A DNA stretch of 38,174 nt, taken from positions 1 to 38,174 of the forward strand of contig NZ_SMKW01000088.1 of NCBI RefSeq assembly GCF_004348985.1, read 5' to 3'. Origin of the DNA: Saccharopolyspora elongata. Lineage in GTDB: Bacteria; Actinomycetota; Actinomycetes; Mycobacteriales; Pseudonocardiaceae. The notes under the pieces are model-generated. The model did no database searches and had not been told where the DNA came from. It saw only the letters and a list, made by a program, of their open reading frames with translations. Numbering within the stretch: position 1 is the first letter of the stretch; each line of letters begins with the position of its first letter. This document shows positions 9,793-18,280 of the stretch, in pieces. The translations under genes and the position numbers were made by a program.

Positions 9793-10988
9793 TGCTTCGG
9801 CCCCCGTCCCGCCCAGGTCCAGGCGTAGCCGGGATCTTCGGCCGCGCGGCCGCCCTCGCCGAGCTCCAGCGGGCGGAACGTGTCGACCATGACAGCGAGC
9901 TCGTCGAAGTACTCCACACCGATGCTGCGCTCGTAGGCTCCCGGCTGCGGGCCGTGCGAGTGCCCGCCCGGGTGCAGGGAGATCGAGCCCTGCCCGATCC
10001 CGGAGCCCTTGCGCGCCTCGTAGTCCCCGCCGCAGTAGAACATCACCTCGTCGGAGTCCACATTGGAGTGGTAGTACGGCACCGGGATGGACAGCGGATG
10101 GTAGTCCACCTTGCGCGGCACGAAGTTGCACACCACGAAGTTGTTGCCCTCGAAGACCTGGTGCACCGGCGGCGGCTGGTGCACGCGGCCGGTGATCGGT
10201 TCGAAGTCGGACACGTTGAAGGTGTACGGGTACAGGCAGCCGTCCCAGCCGACCACGTCGAACGGGTGCTCCGGGTAGACGAACCGGGTGCCGACGATGC
10301 CGGTGCTGCCGCGGTGCTTGACCAGCACCTCGACGTCGGTGCCGTCGGCCAGGACCGGCTCGGTGGGGCCGTGCAGGTCGCGTTCGCAGTACGGCGAGTG
10401 CTCCAGCAGCTGGCCGAACTTCGACAGGTACCGGCGCGGTGGCGTGATGTGCGAGTTGGCCTCGATGCAGTACGCGCGCACCGGCTCGTCGCCCTGCGGC
10501 AGCCAGCGGTGCGTGGTCGCCCGCGGCAGGATCACGTAGTCGCCCGGCCGGAACGGCAGCGCGCCGAACACCGTCTCGACGACGCCCTCGCCGGACTCGA
10601 TGTACACGCACTCGTCGCCGATCCCGTTGCGGTACAGCGGAGAAGCCTCGCCCGCGACGACGTAGGAGATGCGCACGTCGGCGTTGCCCAGGACCAGCCG
10701 GCGGCCGGTCACCACGTCGTGGCGCTTCCACTCCTGGCCGCCGAAGAGCTCGTGCAGCTTCAGGTGCCGCGGTCGCAGCGGGTGGTTCGGCTCGGTGCCC
10801 AGGTCGGGCAGTTCCCACACCGTCGAATCGACCAGCGCGGACGGGAGGTTGCGGTGGTAGAGCAGCGACGAGTCGCTCGAGAAGCCCTCCTCCCCCATCA
10901 GCTCCTCGTAGTACAGGCCGCCGTCGGGCCTGCGGTGCTGGGTGTGCCGCTTCGGCGGCACCTCACCGACCTGCCGGTAGTACGCCAT
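9789..10988 (-). CDS. hmgA: Homogentisate 1,2-dioxygenase
   Basis: 399 residues. This iron enzyme opens the ring of homogentisate to maleylacetoacetate. The cupin-like C-terminal part carries the iron-site region YYHSNVDSDEVMFYCGG and the histidine-rich SLHPGGHSHGPQPGAYE; GWDGCLYPYTFN and VCNFVPRKVDYHPL are further family landmarks. The protein is shorter than the mammalian enzyme (about 445) but normal for actinobacteria. ATG at 10988 is preceded by AAGGAGG at 8 nt spacing; a longer frame to 11072 lacks such a site. It is the first gene of a three-gene operon. The sequence TAATCAATGTATTTACTA about 50 bp upstream recurs in front of the marR gene, which suggests control by that regulator. Confidence 0.95.
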   Translation of the reverse strand: MAYYRQVGEVPPKRHTQHRRPDGGLYYEELMGEEGFSSDSSLLYHRNLPSALVDSTVWELPDLGTEPNHPLRPRHLKLHELFGGQEWKRHDVVTGRRLVLGNADVRISYVVAGEASPLYRNGIGDECVYIESGEGVVETVFGALPFRPGDYVILPRATTHRWLPQGDEPVRAYCIEANSHITPPRRYLSKFGQLLEHSPYCERDLHGPTEPVLADGTDVEVLVKHRGSTGIVGTRFVYPEHPFDVVGWDGCLYPYTFNVSDFEPITGRVHQPPPVHQVFEGNNFVVCNFVPRKVDYHPLSIPVPYYHSNVDSDEVMFYCGGDYEARKGSGIGQGSISLHPGGHSHGPQPGAYERSIGVEYFDELAVMVDTFRPLELGEGGRAAEDPGYAWTWAGRGPKQ

Positions 10989-11038
10989 CGCCCTCGCCTC
11001 CTTGCAACGGCCCAGGAACCCTTCGGCCCCGGCGCATT

Positions 11039-11056
11039 TAATCAATGTATTTACTA
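11039..11056. promoter_or_regulatory. Putative MarR-family operator upstream of hmgA
   Basis: TAATCAATGTATTTACTA is identical at 15 of 18 positions to the sequence at 11629-11646 in front of the marR gene. It is about 50 bp upstream of the hmgA start, AT-rich within GC-rich surroundings, and partly palindromic. Confidence 0.55.
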
Positions 11057-11084
11057 CTTGCGCCCGGCGCAACAGCCGAAGGGA

Positions 11085-11609
11085 TCAGTTCCGGCCGCGG
11101 ATGTCGAACTGGTCGCGGTTGGTGATGAGCTTGTCCAGCAGCATGATCAGGATGCGCTGCTCGGCCTCGGTGAGCACGCTCGCCCACTCGTGTTCCCGCT
11201 CGTTCTGCGCCCGGAACACCTCGACCATCTCCCGCTGCCCGTCCTCCGTCAGCGACAGCAGCACGGAGCGGCCGTCGCGCTCGCCCGGCGCTCGGTCCAG
11301 CAGCCCGTCCGCGACCAGCGTCTTCGCCAGGTTCGACACCGCGGCCCGGCTCATCCCGGTCAGCTCGGCGGCCTTCTTGGCCTCCAGCGGCCCGGCCAGC
11401 CAGGTGACGAACAGCAGCCGGAAGCCCGACCAGGACCGGCCGCGCGGCCGGTGCACCGCCGCCTCCAGGTCGTAGGTGACGATGTTGGACGCCCGGTTGA
11501 GCGTCAGCAGCACCTCGGTGGCCAGTTGGTGCCGGAACCCGTACTCGGTGGCCAGCCGGTGGTTCGCCATCTCGACGAAGGACCAGAAATCCAGCTCGTC
11601 CGCGGCCAT
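11085..11609 (-). CDS. MarR family transcriptional regulator
   Basis: 174 residues with a winged helix-turn-helix of MarR type: EAKKAAELTGMSRAAVSNLAKTL as recognition region, then DGLLDRAPGERDGRSVLLSLTEDG as the wing with the conserved DxR-like motif, flanked by dimer helices. ATG at 11609 is preceded by GGAGG at short spacing. It lies upstream of the hmgA operon on the same strand, with a shared 18-bp motif in front of both, so it probably represses itself and homogentisate breakdown, with a pathway aromatic acid as ligand. The pathway assignment is inference from position and the repeated motif. Confidence 0.88.
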   Translation of the reverse strand: MAADELDFWSFVEMANHRLATEYGFRHQLATEVLLTLNRASNIVTYDLEAAVHRPRGRSWSGFRLLFVTWLAGPLEAKKAAELTGMSRAAVSNLAKTLVADGLLDRAPGERDGRSVLLSLTEDGQREMVEVFRAQNEREHEWASVLTEAEQRILIMLLDKLITNRDQFDIRGRN

Positions 11610-11628
11610 CGCATCCTCCGTCGCAAAC

Positions 11629-11646
11629 TGATCAATGTATGAACTA
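11629..11646. promoter_or_regulatory. Putative MarR-family operator upstream of marR
   Basis: TGATCAATGTATGAACTA begins 20 bp upstream of the MarR start at 11609. Inner arms GATCA and TGAAC pair at four of five positions around ATGTA. It shares 15 of 18 bases with the copy before hmgA. It also lies about 120 bp upstream of the divergent LolA-like gene, which could share control. Confidence 0.55.
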
Positions 11647-11766
11647 TCTCAGCTCGGCCCGGGAAACACCACCCAGCTGAGCCGGTTCTCAGCCCGCGGG
11701 CCGCTCTCAGCGTTATCTCAGCAACCTTCAGCCACGCTTGACCCAGGACCCGACAGGAGGAGTCTC

Positions 11767-12816
11767 ATGAAACGGAAGAACGTGGCTTATGCGGCGACCG
11801 CCGGTGCCGCGGTGGGCGTGCTCGGCCTGACCGCGCTCGCGCTGCCCGCCGGCGCCGGCCCCGCCCCGGCGTTACCCCCGGTGGCGCCGGAGCAGCTGGT
11901 GGAGTCGGTGATGCGGGCGGACCCGCCGGCGCTGACCGGCACCGTCGAGGTGGACAACGCGCTCGGCCTGCCCGCGATCCCGGGCGCGGGCCAGGCCTCC
12001 GAGCTCCTTTCCGACGGCACCAGCAAGTTCCAGGTGTGGGCCGATGGCCAGGGCCGCCACCGCGTCTCGGTGCCCTCGCACAACGGAGAGATGACCGTCG
12101 TCGACGACGGCTCGACGGTGTGGAAGTGGGATTCGGCCGAGCAGAAGGTGGTCCGCTCGACGGGACACGCGCCGGAATCCGCCGAGCACCAGGGCCTGGC
12201 CGATCCCGCCGCGGCGGCCCGCCAGATCATCGACAAGCTCCGGCAGACTAGCGACGTGAAGGTGGACGGCACGGCCAGCGTCGCCGGCCGCGACGCCTAC
12301 GAGCTGGTGCTCACGCCGAAGCCGACCGAGCGCACCCTGTTGCGCGAGGTGCGGGTCGCGGTGGACGCGGAGAAGCGCATCCCGCTGGAGCTCTCGGTGC
12401 TCACCAACGGTTCGAACGACCCGGCCTTCCAGGTCGGCTTCAGCGACGTCGACCTCAGCGCCCCGGACCCGGCCCTGTTCCGGTTCACCCCGCCCGCGGG
12501 CGCGGAGGTGACGGACGGCAAGGCCGAACACGCGCCGCAGCAGCGCCCGGAGCACCCGCAGGGCGAGCACAAGGTCGTCGGCGACGGCTGGGACCTGGTC
12601 GTGGTGGCCCAGCTGCCGCAGCAGCAGGAGAAGCAGCAGGGCGGCCAGGACCTGCGCCAGGTCGCCGAGCAGGTCGGCAAGCCGGTCGGCGGGCCGTGGG
12701 GCAACGGCTGGATCATCGGCACGGCGGCGGGCAACGCCCTGCTCACCTCCGACGGCCGCGTCGCGGCCGGTGCGGTGCCGGAGCAGGTGCTCACCGCCGC
12801 ACTCGGCGGGGCGTGA
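11767..12816 (+). CDS. Secreted LolA/RseB-like protein
   Basis: 349 residues. MKRKNVAYAATAGAAVGVLG begins a signal peptide that ends near the alanine/proline-rich segment around residue 35. The body resembles actinobacterial outer-membrane-lipoprotein-sorting-like (LolA/RseB fold) proteins: LTGTVEVDNALGLP, SKFQVWADGQGRHRVSVPS, EMTVVDDGSTVWKWDSAEQK and VAGRDAYELVLTPK are strands of the open barrel. A glutamine-rich linker follows near residues 280-300 and a short C-terminal domain ends the protein. AGGAGG lies 6 nt before ATG 11767. Its stop overlaps the start of an ABC ATPase gene (TGATG), so it is coupled to the exporter and may bind a lipophilic substrate outside the membrane. Ligand unknown. 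Confidence 0.82.
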   Translation: MKRKNVAYAATAGAAVGVLGLTALALPAGAGPAPALPPVAPEQLVESVMRADPPALTGTVEVDNALGLPAIPGAGQASELLSDGTSKFQVWADGQGRHRVSVPSHNGEMTVVDDGSTVWKWDSAEQKVVRSTGHAPESAEHQGLADPAAAARQIIDKLRQTSDVKVDGTASVAGRDAYELVLTPKPTERTLLREVRVAVDAEKRIPLELSVLTNGSNDPAFQVGFSDVDLSAPDPALFRFTPPAGAEVTDGKAEHAPQQRPEHPQGEHKVVGDGWDLVVVAQLPQQQEKQQGGQDLRQVAEQVGKPVGGPWGNGWIIGTAAGNALLTSDGRVAAGAVPEQVLTAALGGA

Positions 12817-13781
12817 TGGCGAACGCAGTCGAAGCGGTGAGGGCGGCGACGACCGCCCCCACCGCGGGCTCTCTCGCGGCGCGCACCGCCGGCCTGCGCA
12901 AGGCCTACGGCCGGACCGTCGCGGTAGCGGGCGTCGACCTCGCGGTCCCTCGGGGCGGCGTGGTCGGCGTGCTCGGCCCCAACGGCTCGGGCAAGACCAC
13001 CACGATCCGGATGCTGCTGGGCCTCACCGCCCCCACCTCCGGCACGGTCGAGCTGCTGGGCCACCGGTTGCCGGAGCACAGCGGCCGGGTGCTGCCGCGG
13101 GTCGGCGCACTGGTCGAAGGGCCGGGCTTCCACCCGTTCCTGTCCGGCCGGGAGAACCTGCTGCGCTGCGCGGCGATGGAACCGGCGCTGCGCGGCCCGG
13201 AGATCCGCGGAGTGGTCGAGCAGGCTCTGGAGCGCGTCGGCTTGGGCGCGGCCGCCGGCCGCCGGTACCGGGGCTACTCGCTGGGCATGAAGCAGCGGCT
13301 GGGCCTGGCGGCGGCCTTGCTGGTGCCGCGCGAGCTGGTGGTGCTCGACGAGCCGACCAACGGCCTGGACCCGGCGGGCACCCGCGAGATCCGCCGGATC
13401 ATCGCGGAACTGCACGCGGCGGGCACGACGGTGCTGGTGTCCTCGCACCTGCTCGCCGAGATCGAGGCGACCTGCACGCACGTCGCGGTGCTGCACCGCG
13501 GTTCGCTGGTCGCGCAGGGCGAACTCGCCGCCATGCTGGAGGCCGGCGCGCCGCACCTCGTGGTGTCCACATCGGATGCTTCCGGCGCGGTGGCAACGCT
13601 GACCGGCAAGGGCGTGCAGGCGCGGGAGGACGCCGGGGCGGTCCGCGCCGATCTGTCCGATGTGGACTCCGCAGAGGTCGTCGCGATGCTCGTCCACGCC
13701 GGTGTTCCGGTGCACGAAGCGCGGCTGGCCCGGACCGGCTTGGAGGACCTCTTCGCCCGGCTGACCGAGGAGGAGCTGTGA
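12816..13781 (+). CDS. ABC transporter ATPase (CcmA/drug-export type)
   Basis: 321 residues. Walker A GPNGSGKTT, signature YSLGMKQRLG, Walker B ELVVLDEPTNGLDP and switch histidine in VLVSSHLLAEIEA are intact. The shape, with the C-terminal extension ending LEDLFARLTEEEL, is that of single-domain exporters of the DrrA/BcrA (ABC-2) type. ATG at 12816 overlaps the stop of the preceding gene by one base; GTG at 12813 is possible. It pairs with the permease that follows with a 4-base overlap. Substrate unknown; DrrA relatives export lipids, antibiotics or lantibiotics. Confidence 0.9.
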   Translation: MANAVEAVRAATTAPTAGSLAARTAGLRKAYGRTVAVAGVDLAVPRGGVVGVLGPNGSGKTTTIRMLLGLTAPTSGTVELLGHRLPEHSGRVLPRVGALVEGPGFHPFLSGRENLLRCAAMEPALRGPEIRGVVEQALERVGLGAAAGRRYRGYSLGMKQRLGLAAALLVPRELVVLDEPTNGLDPAGTREIRRIIAELHAAGTTVLVSSHLLAEIEATCTHVAVLHRGSLVAQGELAAMLEAGAPHLVVSTSDASGAVATLTGKGVQAREDAGAVRADLSDVDSAEVVAMLVHAGVPVHEARLARTGLEDLFARLTEEEL

Positions 13782-14629
13782 CAGCGATCGACGCAACCGC
13801 GACGGCGGGGCGGACGTCCGCGCCGTTGGGGCGCGTCCTGCTGGCCGAGCTGCGGTGGGTGCTGCGCAGGCCGCGCAACCTGCTCGCGCTCGTCCTGCTG
13901 GCGGGCCTCCCGGTGCTCCTCGGCACCGCGATCGCCGTCACCGGCGGGCCGGGCGGCCGCGGTGGCGGTTCCCTCCTCGCCGCAGTGGCCGGAAACGGGC
14001 TGGTGCTGCCGGTCGCGGCCCTGGTGCTCGCGCAGACGCTGCTGCTGCCGCTGGTCGTGGCGATGGTCGCGGCCGACGCGCTGGCCGGCGAGTCGGCGCA
14101 CGGCACGCTGCGCGGCCTGCTGCTCGCGCCCGTGGGGCGGGTGCGGCTGGTCGGCGTCAAGGCAGTTGGCGTGCTGGTGATGGCGGTGCTCGCGGTGGCC
14201 GTCATCGCCTTCAGCGGCGTCCTCACCGGGCTGGTCATCGTCGGCGGCGACGGCATGGTCACCCTGTCCGGGACCACGTTGCCGATCGGCTCGGCGCTGG
14301 GCCGGGTGGCGCTGGCCGCCGGGTGGTCCGCGGTGCAGATGGCCGCGGTCGGGGCGGTCGCGCTGGCGATCTCGTCGCTCACCGAGCACCCGCTGGTGGT
14401 CATGGCCGCCACCATGGGCGGCCTGATCGTGTTCGGGGTGCTCGGCACGATCCCGGCCCTGGACTGGCTGCAGCCGTTGCTGATCACCACCGACTGGTCG
14501 GCGGTGATGGACGTGCTGCGCGACCCGATCAGCGGCGACACGCTGGTCACGGGTCTGCTCCGAGCGGGTTGCTACCTGCTCATCGGCCTGTCCGCGGCCA
14601 TCGCGCGCGTGGTCACCAAGGACGCCTGA
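13778..14629 (+). CDS. ABC-2 type transporter permease
   Basis: 283 residues with about six membrane helices, including LLALVLLAGLPVLLGTAIAV, LPVAALVLAQTLLLPLVVAM, VLVMAVLAVAVIAFSGVLTG and the last ARVV-ending helix. The segment ADALAGESAHGTLRGLLLAP is the EAA-like coupling motif typical of ABC-2 permeases. GTG at 13778 overlaps the ATPase stop by 4 bases. It forms the membrane part of the exporter encoded at 12816-13781. A hairpin follows directly after the stop. Confidence 0.88.
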   Translation: MTAIDATATAGRTSAPLGRVLLAELRWVLRRPRNLLALVLLAGLPVLLGTAIAVTGGPGGRGGGSLLAAVAGNGLVLPVAALVLAQTLLLPLVVAMVAADALAGESAHGTLRGLLLAPVGRVRLVGVKAVGVLVMAVLAVAVIAFSGVLTGLVIVGGDGMVTLSGTTLPIGSALGRVALAAGWSAVQMAAVGAVALAISSLTEHPLVVMAATMGGLIVFGVLGTIPALDWLQPLLITTDWSAVMDVLRDPISGDTLVTGLLRAGCYLLIGLSAAIARVVTKDA

Positions 14630-14630
14630 C

Positions 14631-14658
14631 GGTGCGGGGGCGGCGACGCCTCCGCACC
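14631..14658 (+). terminator. Hairpin terminator after the ABC exporter
   Basis: GGTGCGGGGGCG (14631-14642) pairs with CGCCTCCGCACC (14647-14658) with one G-T position and a 4-base loop, immediately after the permease stop. Confidence 0.6.
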
Positions 14659-15028
14659 CCGGCTTCAGCGCAGCAGCATCGCGTACAGCTCCAGCCACGC
14701 GGCCCGCAGCAGCAGGCGCGTCGTTCCGCCTCGGTCCCAGCCGATCGTCGTCCGGTCGTTTCGAACTGATCTCTGCTGCCGGTGGTGGCGCAATTCGAAC
14801 CCTTCGATCCCGCCGGACCGGCCGCCCGCGGCGCCCGCTCCGAATCCCCGACGCCTGGCAAGACTCCGTTGTCCCGCCAGGCCGCACCTCGTCCGGGGCG
14901 CTGCCCCGTCCAGAACGTGCGTCGGACACATTGCTCGTTACTCGCCGGTTGCGCAAGGAAAATTTCACCGCGCGCCGCCGGGGCGGGCCGGTAGGTTCGA
15001 GTCCGTCGTCCGCCTCCGGAGGGGTGCC
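14659..15028. other. Intergenic region without a supported gene
   Basis: 370 bp between the exporter and the aldo/keto reductase. A minus-strand reading from about 14800 down to 14665 ends with codon-like sequence (TTRLLLRAAWLELYAMLLR, then stop), but no start codon with a ribosome site is visible, so it may be a gene remnant or chance. AT-richer bases around 14935-14975 are the likely promoter zone of the reductase gene. Confidence 0.4.
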
Positions 15029-16033
15029 ATGGAGTTCCGCCATCTCGGCCGCAGCGGCCTGGTCATCAGCGAGATCGCCTACGGCAACTGGATCACCCAC
15101 GGGTCCCAGGTCGCCGAGGACGCCGCGACCGCGTGCATCCGCGCCGCGCTGGACGCCGGCATCACCACCTTCGACACCGCCGACGTCTACGCCGAGGGCC
15201 GCGCCGAGGCCGTCCTGGGCCGCGCGCTGCGGGGCGAGCGGCGCGAGGGGCTGGAGATCTTCACCAAGGTCTACTTCCCCACCGGGCCGGGCCGCAACGA
15301 CCGGGGGCTCAGCCGCAAGCACATCATGGAGTCCATCGACGCCTCGCTGCGCCGCCTGCAGACCGACCACGTCGACCTCTACCAGGCGCACCGCTACGAC
15401 CCGGAAACCCCGCTGGAGGAGACCATCGAGGCCCTCGCCGACGTGGTCCGGGCCGGCAAGGCGCACTACATCGGCGTGTCGGAGTGGACCGCCGAGCAGA
15501 TCCGCGCCGGTCACGCGCTGGCCCGCGAGCTGCACGTGCCGCTGGTGTCCAACCAGCCGCAGTACTCGGCGCTGTGGCGGGTGATCGAGGACGAGGTGGT
15601 GCCGGCCTCGGCGGAGCTGGGCATCGGCCAGATCGTCTGGTCGCCCATCGCGCAGGGCGTGCTCACCGGCAAGTACCTGCCCGGGTCCGCGCCGCCGGCG
15701 GGTTCCCGCGCCACCGACTCCAACGGCGGCGCGACCTTCGTCGCCCGCTTCCTCCGGGACGACGTGCTGGAGCGCGTGCAGCAGCTCGAGCCGCTGGCCG
15801 CCGAGGCGGGCCTGTCGCCGGCGCAGCTGGCGGTGGCCTGGGTGCTGCAGAACCCGAACGTCTCGGCGGCCATCATCGGCGCCTCCCGGCCCGAGCAGAT
15901 CGCCGAGAACGTCGCGGCGTCCGGCGTCCGGCTCGAAGCCGGGCTGCTGCGGCGAATGGAGGAAATCCTCGCCCCGGTCGCCGAGCGCAACCCGGCGAAG
16001 ACCGCCGAGAACGCCCCGAAGGCCCGGAAATGA
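15029..16033 (+). CDS. Aldo/keto reductase (Kv-beta/YajO-like)
   Basis: 334 residues, a complete (beta/alpha)8 NADPH-dependent oxidoreductase. The catalytic tetrad is visible: Asp49 and Tyr54 in FDTADVYAEG, Lys80 in FTKVYF and His121 in DLYQAHRYD. The C-terminal cofactor segment is AIIGASRPEQIAENVAASG. The closest subgroup by pattern is the voltage-gated potassium channel beta subunit-like reductases (MEFRHLGRSGLVISEIAYGN). ATG at 15029 has GGAGG 6 nt upstream. It stands alone, tail to tail with the next gene with one base between them. Substrate unknown; these enzymes often reduce sugar-derived or lipid aldehydes. Confidence 0.92.
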   Translation: MEFRHLGRSGLVISEIAYGNWITHGSQVAEDAATACIRAALDAGITTFDTADVYAEGRAEAVLGRALRGERREGLEIFTKVYFPTGPGRNDRGLSRKHIMESIDASLRRLQTDHVDLYQAHRYDPETPLEETIEALADVVRAGKAHYIGVSEWTAEQIRAGHALARELHVPLVSNQPQYSALWRVIEDEVVPASAELGIGQIVWSPIAQGVLTGKYLPGSAPPAGSRATDSNGGATFVARFLRDDVLERVQQLEPLAAEAGLSPAQLAVAWVLQNPNVSAAIIGASRPEQIAENVAASGVRLEAGLLRRMEEILAPVAERNPAKTAENAPKARK

Positions 16034-16034
16034 G

Positions 16035-16460
16035 CTAGTGGCTGAGCTTCTCCCACAGCGGCGACGAACCTTGGCGCGGCGTCGGCACGAACGGCGCGTC
16101 CGCCAGCGTCGCGTAGCGGCGCCTCGCCCGGGAGACCGCGCCCGCGACCAGCCCGACCGCGCAGGCGCAGACGAGCACGCCCAGCCCGACCGCGGCCGCC
16201 TGGTCGAAGGTCAGGTCGCCGCGCACGCCGATGGCGAACGTGTCGTAGAAACCCCAGCACACAGCCGTTGTCGCGGCGGCGGCCGGCACGGTGGTGACCG
16301 CCGATACGACCGCGACCAGGATCGCCAACCCGATCGCCGCGGCCGCGGGACGTGCCGCATCCCCGACGGGGATGCACGCCGCGGTCACGACGAACCCGCT
16401 GGCGAACCCGAGCGGATATCCGAAACCCCCTGGCAAGACCTGCGAATGCGGATGCCTCAT
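16035..16460 (-). CDS. Small membrane protein of unknown function
   Basis: 141 residues with about four hydrophobic segments (GFGYPLGFASGFVVTAACIP, AAIGLAILVAVVSAVTTVPA, AATTAVCWGFYDTFAI, VGLGVLVCACAVGLVAGAVS) and a basic cytosolic tail RARRRY. The four-helix arrangement with a polar FDQAAA loop resembles DUF4118-like (KdpD membrane domain) small proteins, but this is a weak match. ATG at 16460 has a GGGGG run just upstream; longer readings to 16598 would cover the promoter region of the divergent monooxygenase gene. No neighbour suggests a role. Confidence 0.65.
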   Translation of the reverse strand: MRHPHSQVLPGGFGYPLGFASGFVVTAACIPVGDAARPAAAAIGLAILVAVVSAVTTVPAAAATTAVCWGFYDTFAIGVRGDLTFDQAAAVGLGVLVCACAVGLVAGAVSRARRRYATLADAPFVPTPRQGSSPLWEKLSH

Positions 16461-16603
16461 GCCCCCATTAGACACCCCGGGGCTCGCGGCACCCCGACGT
16501 CGCGGCCGGATTGACATCCCCCGTACGCCGATCTGACGAATCCCGGACGGCGCAACCGGCCGAATCCGGCCTTGCCTTCGCCGGGTTCGCCGTTGCAAGC
16601 TCG

Positions 16604-16621
16604 ACTGAGCGATCGATCAGT
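16604..16621. promoter_or_regulatory. Palindrome upstream of the Baeyer-Villiger monooxygenase gene
   Basis: ACTGAGCGATCGATCAGT is palindromic apart from one mismatched pair and lies about 55 bp upstream of the monooxygenase start, in the region divergent to the gene at 16035-16460. The form fits a TetR-type operator; no such regulator is adjacent. Confidence 0.45.
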
Positions 16622-16674
16622 TGCCGAGCGGCCACCCGCCCAGCCAGCCCCGCGAAGAGGGAGTGTGCAGCCGG

Positions 16675-18276
16675 ATGAACGAGCACGACCCGCGGTACGA
16701 CGCGATCATCATCGGCGCCGGTTTCGCCGGCATGTACATGCTCAAGACGTTGCGCGACAAGGGATTCCGCGCGCACGTCTACGAGCGCGGCACGGACGTC
16801 GGCGGAACCTGGTACTGGAACCGGTACCCGGGCGCCCGCTGCGACATCGAAAGCCTCTACTACTGCTATTCTTTCTCCGAAGAGCTGCAGCAGGAATGGC
16901 AGTGGACCGAGCGATACCCGTCGCAGCCGGAGATCCTGCGCTACGCCCGGCACGTGGCCGATCGCTTCGACCTGCGGCGCGACATCTCCTTCGAGACCAA
17001 CGTCCGGGCCGCCGCCTTCGACGAGCAGACCGGCCGGTGGACCGTGCGAACCGACGACGCCGAGATCACCGCGCGGTTCCTGATCACCGCGGTCGGCTGC
17101 CTGTCGGCCACCCAGACCCCCGACTTCCCCGGCATCGGCACGTTCCGCGGCGAGTCGTACCACACCGGCCGCTGGCCGCACGAGGAAGTGGACTTCACCG
17201 GCAAGCGGGTCGGGGTGATCGGCACCGGCTCGTCGGCGATCCAGGCGATCCCGGTCATCGCCGGGCAGGCCGCGCAGGTCACCGTGTTCCAGCGGACCGC
17301 GCAGTTCAGCATCCCGGCCCAGAACCACCCGTTGAGCCCGGACGAACAGCGCCGCGTGAAGTCCGACTACGCACGGCTGCGCGCCGAGGCGCGGATGACG
17401 CAGACCGGGATCCTCGCCGAGCGGTTGCAGCGCAACGCCACCGAGGTGCCCGCCGCCGAGTTCAAGGCCGAACTCGACCGGCGCTGGGGCATCGGCGGAA
17501 CCACGTTCACCTCGACGTATCCCGACACCCTGCGCGACCCGGCGGCCAACGAGCTCTCGGCGGACTACGTGCGGGACAAGATCCGGGAGATCGTCGACGA
17601 TCCCGCGACCGCCGAGCTACTCTGCCCGCACGACCACCCCATCGGCACCAAGCGGATCTGCGTCGACACGGACTACTACGCCACCTACAACCGCGACAAC
17701 GTGTCCCTGGTCGACATCCGGCGCACGCCGATCTCGGCGATCACGCCCGGTGGTCTGCGGGTCGGCGGCCGAGACTTCGAGTTCGACGTCATCGTGTTCG
17801 CCACCGGTTACGACGCGATGACCGGGCCGCTGAACCGCATCGACATCCGGGGCGCCGGCGGCCTGCGCCTGCGGGAGAAGTGGGCCGAAGGGCCGCGGAC
17901 CTACCTGGGGCTGGCCAGCGCGGGCTTCCCGAACCTGTTCACCATCACCGGGCCCGGCAGCCCTTCGGTGCTCAGCAACATGATCGTGTCCATCGAGCAG
18001 CACGTGGAGTGGATCGGCGAGCACCTGGAACACCTGCGCGACAACGGGTTCACGCGCAGCGAGGCCGCCGCCGACGCCGAGCGGACCTGGGGCGAGCACG
18101 TGAACGCGGTCGCCGCCGAAACCCTCTACCCGCGCGCGGCGTCCTGGTACATGGGTGCGAACGTGCCGGGCAAGCCGAGGGTCTTCATGCCCTACATCGG
18201 CGGCGTCGGCACCTACCGGGAGCACTGCCGGGAGATCGCCGATGGCGGCTACCGCGGCTTCCACCTCACCGCGTGA
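16675..18276 (+). CDS. Type I Baeyer-Villiger monooxygenase (flavin-binding)
   Basis: 533 residues. It inserts oxygen next to a carbonyl (ketone to ester or lactone) using FAD and NADPH. The FAD-binding GAGFAG (14-19), the type I fingerprint FRGESYHTGRWP (157-168, F-x-G-x3-H-x3-W-P) and the NADPH-binding GTGSSA (183-188) are all present, as is DVGGTWYWNRYPGARCD. The protein resembles cyclohexanone/cyclopentanone-monooxygenase-type enzymes. ATG at 16675 is chosen with GAGGGAG upstream; an in-frame GTG four codons earlier is possible. It ends 4 bp before the convergent XRE-cupin gene. The substrate could be a cyclic or steroid ketone; nothing nearby identifies it. Confidence 0.92.
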   Translation: MNEHDPRYDAIIIGAGFAGMYMLKTLRDKGFRAHVYERGTDVGGTWYWNRYPGARCDIESLYYCYSFSEELQQEWQWTERYPSQPEILRYARHVADRFDLRRDISFETNVRAAAFDEQTGRWTVRTDDAEITARFLITAVGCLSATQTPDFPGIGTFRGESYHTGRWPHEEVDFTGKRVGVIGTGSSAIQAIPVIAGQAAQVTVFQRTAQFSIPAQNHPLSPDEQRRVKSDYARLRAEARMTQTGILAERLQRNATEVPAAEFKAELDRRWGIGGTTFTSTYPDTLRDPAANELSADYVRDKIREIVDDPATAELLCPHDHPIGTKRICVDTDYYATYNRDNVSLVDIRRTPISAITPGGLRVGGRDFEFDVIVFATGYDAMTGPLNRIDIRGAGGLRLREKWAEGPRTYLGLASAGFPNLFTITGPGSPSVLSNMIVSIEQHVEWIGEHLEHLRDNGFTRSEAAADAERTWGEHVNAVAAETLYPRAASWYMGANVPGKPRVFMPYIGGVGTYREHCREIADGGYRGFHLTA

Positions 18277-18280
18277 GGGG

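Noticed and set aside
14665..14931. Minus-strand frame ending TTRLLLRAAWLELYAMLLR
   Set aside because: The last 30 codons look coding, but there is no credible start or ribosome site and no family I recognise; only mentioned as a possible remnant.
13274..15535. Long minus-strand open frame across the ABC exporter and aldo/keto reductase
   Set aside because: It covers clear plus-strand genes with all motifs intact, and its own translation has no domain pattern.
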